NCBI GenBank assembly: GCA_035301985.1 | Contig: DATGTE010000049.1 | Span: 43,918 to 107,917, forward strand | Direction: 5' to 3' | Source: DASUXY01 sp035301985 | GTDB taxonomy: Bacteria > Bacillota > Bacilli > Bacillales > Amphibacillaceae | DNA length: 64,000 nucleotides | Shown: positions 60,891-64,000 of the stretch, piece after piece | Numbering within the stretch: the first letter of the stretch is position 1 | Layout of the letters: each line of letters begins with the position of its first letter | The notes under the pieces: model-generated | What the model was told of the DNA's origin: nothing | Seen by the model: the letters and a program-made list of their open reading frames with translations, nothing else | The model's database searches: none | Program-made: the position numbers and the translations under genes

Positions 60891-62534
60891 ATGAAAAAGA
60901 AGCAGGATATTACTTTACCGCAGCTTCCAGCAGAGATTGTTAAAAATGCTCGAAAAACAAGATTGGATGCATTTGCTGTCGCTCTTGAAGGGTGGCGTCG
61001 AGGATTACAATTAAAGTGGTATACAAAGGATTCAAAGCATTTTGATGACATGATTGTTTTTGGTGTGAATCCTCCAGGCAGACTGTTTTCACTGAGTTCA
61101 AAAGAACGCACCCACTATTTTTTCCGTACGAGAGGTGATAAAGTCACCAACGAAGCTGTGATCAATGGTTCGGAAAAAGGTGTTACGAAAAAGATGCTGG
61201 ATGAAGCAGGCGTTCCTGTTCCACAAGGTAAAGGTTTTGATGAAGAAGCAACGGATGAAGAAATTATCGAATATAGTAAAACATTAGACTATCCAATCGT
61301 TTTAAAACCAACGGATGCGAGCCTCGGTGCAGGTGTCGTTACAAACATCAATAGCGACGAAGAATTTCTCAAAGCGTTGCATTATGTCAGGCATGAATTA
61401 GAATACCCTGAAGTTGTCGTTGAACAGCACGTCAATGGAAAAGAATATCGAGTCTATGTTGTCGAAGACCAAGTCATTGCTGCCTATAATCGAATCCCCG
61501 CGAATATTATGGGCGATGGCGTACATACCATCGAAGAGTTAATCGATTTAAAAAACCGTGAACGACGGAAAAACTCAAGGCTCAATAGCTGTTTAATTCA
61601 TATTGATCGAGAGATTCTCGAGTTTATCGAATCACGAAACTATAATTTAAACAGCATACCTAAAAAAGGTGAACTGATTTATTTACGGGAGAAGACAAAC
61701 GTGTCCACAGGGGGCGACCCTGTTGATGTGACGGATGACATGCCCCAACGTTATAAACAAATCGCGATCGATGCAGTGAAAGCCATTCCGGGTTTACATC
61801 ATGCAGGTGTCGATATTATTATCAATGAAAATAAAAATCTCCGTAATCCAGCAGTCGTCATCGAACTAAATCCGACGGCACAGATCGGTGGAATTTTATT
61901 TCCATTACGCGGGAAAGCTCGTGATATCCCGAAAGCGATTATCGACTACTATTTTCCCGAAACAAAAGGAATGGATACATCGGATTCACAAATTTACTTT
62001 GATTTACGGACGGTCTTAGAACCATTGGAGAACCGAACAGCGATTGAGGTTCAAGTCGCCCCGGCCCCAATGGGTAAATTGCATGCGAAACGGTTTGTCG
62101 TATCAGGCAATGTCCAACGCCATAGTTATCACCGCTTTCTCATGAAACAGGCAATGGATCGTAATTTGCACGGTTACGTAAAAAATATGGTGTTCGATGA
62201 AATTGAGATTATCGTCGCTGGAACGGATAAATCAGCGATTGCTGATTTCAAAAAGATGATCACCGAATACCCTCAAGCTTCCAAAGTGAGTGAGATCAAA
62301 GAAGAAGATTACCATGAACAAGTGACCGTCGGCTTTGAAATTGCTGAAGGATACAATACGTCAAGCATTAAATCCGTCCAACATGCATTACGAAAAATGG
62401 AACAAGATTTACAGCAAAAAATTAAGCAGAAAAACCGCATTCAAAAAGACAATCGTCATATCGTCAACAGTAATTCATGGAGAATCACATCACCGATTCG
62501 CAAATTAGGTGCGGTAGTGAAGGAGAAAAAATAA
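60891..62534 (+). CDS. Cyanophycin-synthetase-like ATP-grasp with acylphosphatase-like domain (paralogue 2)
   Basis: This 547-residue protein has the same order as the gene before it. An N-terminal ALEGWRRGLQLKW domain is followed by ATP-grasp (TKKMLDEAGVPVPQG, IVLKPTDASLGAGVV, VVVEQHVNGKEYRVYVVEDQ, RIPANIMGDGVHTIEEL, GVDIIIN, VIELNPTAQIGG). The acylphosphatase-like domain has GNVQRHSYHRFLMKQA and HGYVKN, again without the catalytic arginine in place. The tail ends SNSWRITSPIRKLG. ATG 60891 follows TAGGAGGAAA 14 bases after the previous stop. Having several paralogues suggests different substrates or a shared complex. Confidence 0.82.
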   Translation: MKKKQDITLPQLPAEIVKNARKTRLDAFAVALEGWRRGLQLKWYTKDSKHFDDMIVFGVNPPGRLFSLSSKERTHYFFRTRGDKVTNEAVINGSEKGVTKKMLDEAGVPVPQGKGFDEEATDEEIIEYSKTLDYPIVLKPTDASLGAGVVTNINSDEEFLKALHYVRHELEYPEVVVEQHVNGKEYRVYVVEDQVIAAYNRIPANIMGDGVHTIEELIDLKNRERRKNSRLNSCLIHIDREILEFIESRNYNLNSIPKKGELIYLREKTNVSTGGDPVDVTDDMPQRYKQIAIDAVKAIPGLHHAGVDIIINENKNLRNPAVVIELNPTAQIGGILFPLRGKARDIPKAIIDYYFPETKGMDTSDSQIYFDLRTVLEPLENRTAIEVQVAPAPMGKLHAKRFVVSGNVQRHSYHRFLMKQAMDRNLHGYVKNMVFDEIEIIVAGTDKSAIADFKKMITEYPQASKVSEIKEEDYHEQVTVGFEIAEGYNTSSIKSVQHALRKMEQDLQQKIKQKNRIQKDNRHIVNSNSWRITSPIRKLGAVVKEKK

Positions 62535-62606
62535 TAGCTTAAAAATGTTAATTAGTGAAGTTATATTAATTGAATAAACTTATAAATTGATGTTTTGAGG
62601 TGTGTT

Positions 62607-63656
62607 ATGAACGATAACAAAATGAAGTTTACGCTCGCTGCTACTGGGGATATATTGTTGCATAGCAGATTATATAACAAGGCGAAACAAAAAGATGGGT
62701 CATATGACTTTAGTGGTTTACTAGAGGATGCCAAACCTTTGTTTAGAGAAGGCGATTTAAAAATAGTGAACCAAGAATCGATTATTGGTGGAACAAAATT
62801 AGGTTTATCCAGCTTTCCAGACTTTAATAGCCCAATCGAAATAGGCTATTTATTAAAAGATTACGGTGTAGATATTGTTAATTTAGCAAATAATCATGTG
62901 TTAGATAAGGGTAAAAAAGGAGTAATAACTTCGATTAAGAATTGGAACAAAATAGGAATCCCTTATGTTGGCGCTTATAAGTCAGAAGAAGATCAAAAAA
63001 CGTTGCGTATTTTTCATAAAAATGGTCTTCGAGTTTGTTTTGTTTCGTACACAAGAAATCTGGGAATGAAAATACCCGTAAATCATGAATATTTAGTAAA
63101 TGATTTTCGTGGAACAAAAATACTGAAAATATCCAAGGAAATACGTCAAATAAAAAGTATGGATTTAGCCGATGTGATTATTTGTTCAATTCATTTCGGT
63201 GAAGAATATCATATGCTACCAACGGCAGATCAAAAGAAAATTGTTGCATCATTAGCTGATGCGGGGGCTGATGTTATTTTAGGGCATCATCCACATGTCT
63301 TGCAGCCACCTGAATATATAACAGATTCCAGGGGACTACAAACTTTTGTCATTTATTCCTTAGGCAATTTCTTTTCTGGCCAAAAAGGATTATACAGACA
63401 AATAGGTGCATATTTTACAATCGATATTGAAAAGAAATCATCGTCAAGCCCCATATTAAATATTGATAATCCAAAAATAAAATTAACCTTTGTGGATAGC
63501 TCAGATAAAAAAGATTATAAATTATATTTATTAGAGGATATTGTTGAACAAAGAGATATGATCAAGACCCATATGGGAGATTTCGATTCAGTAGAAGTAT
63601 ATGAAAATATAAAAAAGCACATGAGAAGATGGATACCAGACTTGGATATTTCCTGA
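62607..63656 (+). CDS. CapA/PgsA-family metallophosphatase-like protein without signal peptide
   Basis: This 349-residue protein belongs to the bacterial capsule synthesis PGA_cap family. Ligand motifs are AATGDILLHSRL, KIVNQESIIGG, VNLANNHVLDKGKKG, CSIHFGEEYHMLPTADQK and ILGHHPHVLQP. CapA/PgsA in Bacillus is required for poly-gamma-glutamate synthesis or export and is membrane-anchored. This copy starts straight into the domain with no signal peptide or membrane helix. ATG 62607 follows TTGAGGTGTG. It is set between ATP-grasp paralogues. Base composition is noticeably more AT-rich than the preceding operon, suggesting later insertion. Confidence 0.85.
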   Translation: MNDNKMKFTLAATGDILLHSRLYNKAKQKDGSYDFSGLLEDAKPLFREGDLKIVNQESIIGGTKLGLSSFPDFNSPIEIGYLLKDYGVDIVNLANNHVLDKGKKGVITSIKNWNKIGIPYVGAYKSEEDQKTLRIFHKNGLRVCFVSYTRNLGMKIPVNHEYLVNDFRGTKILKISKEIRQIKSMDLADVIICSIHFGEEYHMLPTADQKKIVASLADAGADVILGHHPHVLQPPEYITDSRGLQTFVIYSLGNFFSGQKGLYRQIGAYFTIDIEKKSSSSPILNIDNPKIKLTFVDSSDKKDYKLYLLEDIVEQRDMIKTHMGDFDSVEVYENIKKHMRRWIPDLDIS

Positions 63657-63716
63657 AAGATTGAGGAGAAACAATTATCATCTTAACAATATTAGTAGTA
63701 TTAGAGGGATGTAAAA

Positions 63717-64000
63717 ATGGACAAAAATCAAGCGACTTATTTGCCACACCTTCAAGATTCAATACCTGAAGAGGCATTTGGGTATACAGTAAGTATGTAT
63801 AGTGTAGCTTTAGAAGGATGGAGAAGAGGTTTAACTTTAAAGTTTATCAATAATAATCGAAAAAAAGCCCATATCAATTATAAGTTGTCCTATAAAGGGA
63901 AAGAACATCGATTCACAGTAGCGCGAGGGGATGCTGTTCCAAAGTCTGCAATAAAAATTTGCGTTGATAAAGATTTGACAAAGGAATATTTACAGAAAGC
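63717..64000 (+). CDS. Third ATP-grasp paralogue, 5' part only
   Basis: A frame starting at ATG 63717 after GAGGGATG runs off the window edge. The visible 94 residues include YSVALEGWRRGLTLKF, FTVARGDAVPKSAI and VDKDLTKEYLQKA, aligning with the N-terminal domain and the start of the ATP-grasp domain of the two paralogues at 59228 and 60891. It is more divergent than those two are from each other in the 40-70 region. The array therefore continues beyond the window. Confidence 0.8.
   Translation, partial: MDKNQATYLPHLQDSIPEEAFGYTVSMYSVALEGWRRGLTLKFINNNRKKAHINYKLSYKGKEHRFTVARGDAVPKSAIKICVDKDLTKEYLQK

Noticed and set aside
1..64000. tRNA, rRNA, CRISPR arrays, complete insertion sequences, prophage structural genes
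   Set aside because: None were seen on either strand; the only mobile traces are the palindromic repeats and the IS3-type end remnants.

Overview
This is low-GC Firmicutes chromosome, almost certainly from a spore-forming member of the Bacillaceae. Gene order matches the Bacillus ywl–atp–mbl region: ywlE, rpiB, ywlG, glyA, upp, the atpIBEFHAGDC operon, ywmB, murA, spoIID, spoIIQ, spoIIID, mbl, the flhO/flhP site and fabZ. Shine-Dalgarno (SD) sites are strong, and GTG and TTG starts are common. Secreted and surface proteins are acidic and glutamate-rich, which hints at a salty or alkaline habitat. The ATP synthase c subunit, however, carries the ordinary glycine motif rather than the alanine motif of strict alkaliphiles.

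Layout. 1-4191: end of ywlE, a decayed chemotaxis-receptor relic, rpiB, ywlG, glyA and upp. 4268-6484: a secreted subtilisin-type protease. 7123-14345: the complete F1Fo-ATP synthase operon with hairpins in several intergenic gaps. 14686-17109: DUF1146, ywmB and murA. 17605-24374: a six-gene murein-peptide uptake and recycling module (oppBCD, oppA, LD-carboxypeptidase, oppF) behind a perfect CcpA cre site. 24693-27073: spoIID and spoIIQ. Minus strand 27255-28856: a YerD-like glutamate-synthase-family flavoprotein. 29250-30600: an AimR-like peptide receptor without the usual DNA-binding domain, followed by a 49-residue exported peptide carrying the same nine-residue unit twice. 31433-34848: spoIIID, mbl, wrecked flhO and flhP, an EpuA-type membrane protein and fabZ. 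35189-39947: a small lipoprotein and an RND efflux pair. 40146-41102 (minus): a DUF2935 protein and a membrane protein that looks like a duplicated ATP synthase c subunit.

From 41450 to the right edge lies a cell-envelope polymer locus. It holds tagO, a UDP-HexNAc dehydrogenase, galU, UDP-glucose dehydrogenase, three stand-alone glycosyltransferases, an ABC-2 exporter with a fused two-domain TagH-type ATPase, two tandem-duplicated large glycosyltransferases, a TupA-like ATP-grasp protein, at least three cyanophycin-synthetase-like ATP-grasp proteins with inactive-looking acylphosphatase domains, and a CapA-family protein. My reading is that it makes a uronic-acid polysaccharide joined to or modified with amino acids, i.e. 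a teichuronopeptide-like wall polymer. GalU and UDP-glucose dehydrogenase would supply UDP-glucuronate, the glycosyltransferases would build chains, the ABC system would export them, and the ATP-grasp and CapA-type enzymes would add the amino-acid part.

Three points stand out: the receptor/repeat-peptide pair at 29250-30600, the ATP-grasp-rich polymer locus at 45279-64000, and the independent decay of a chemotaxis receptor and two flagellar rod genes, which suggests loss of motility. No tRNA, rRNA or CRISPR was seen.
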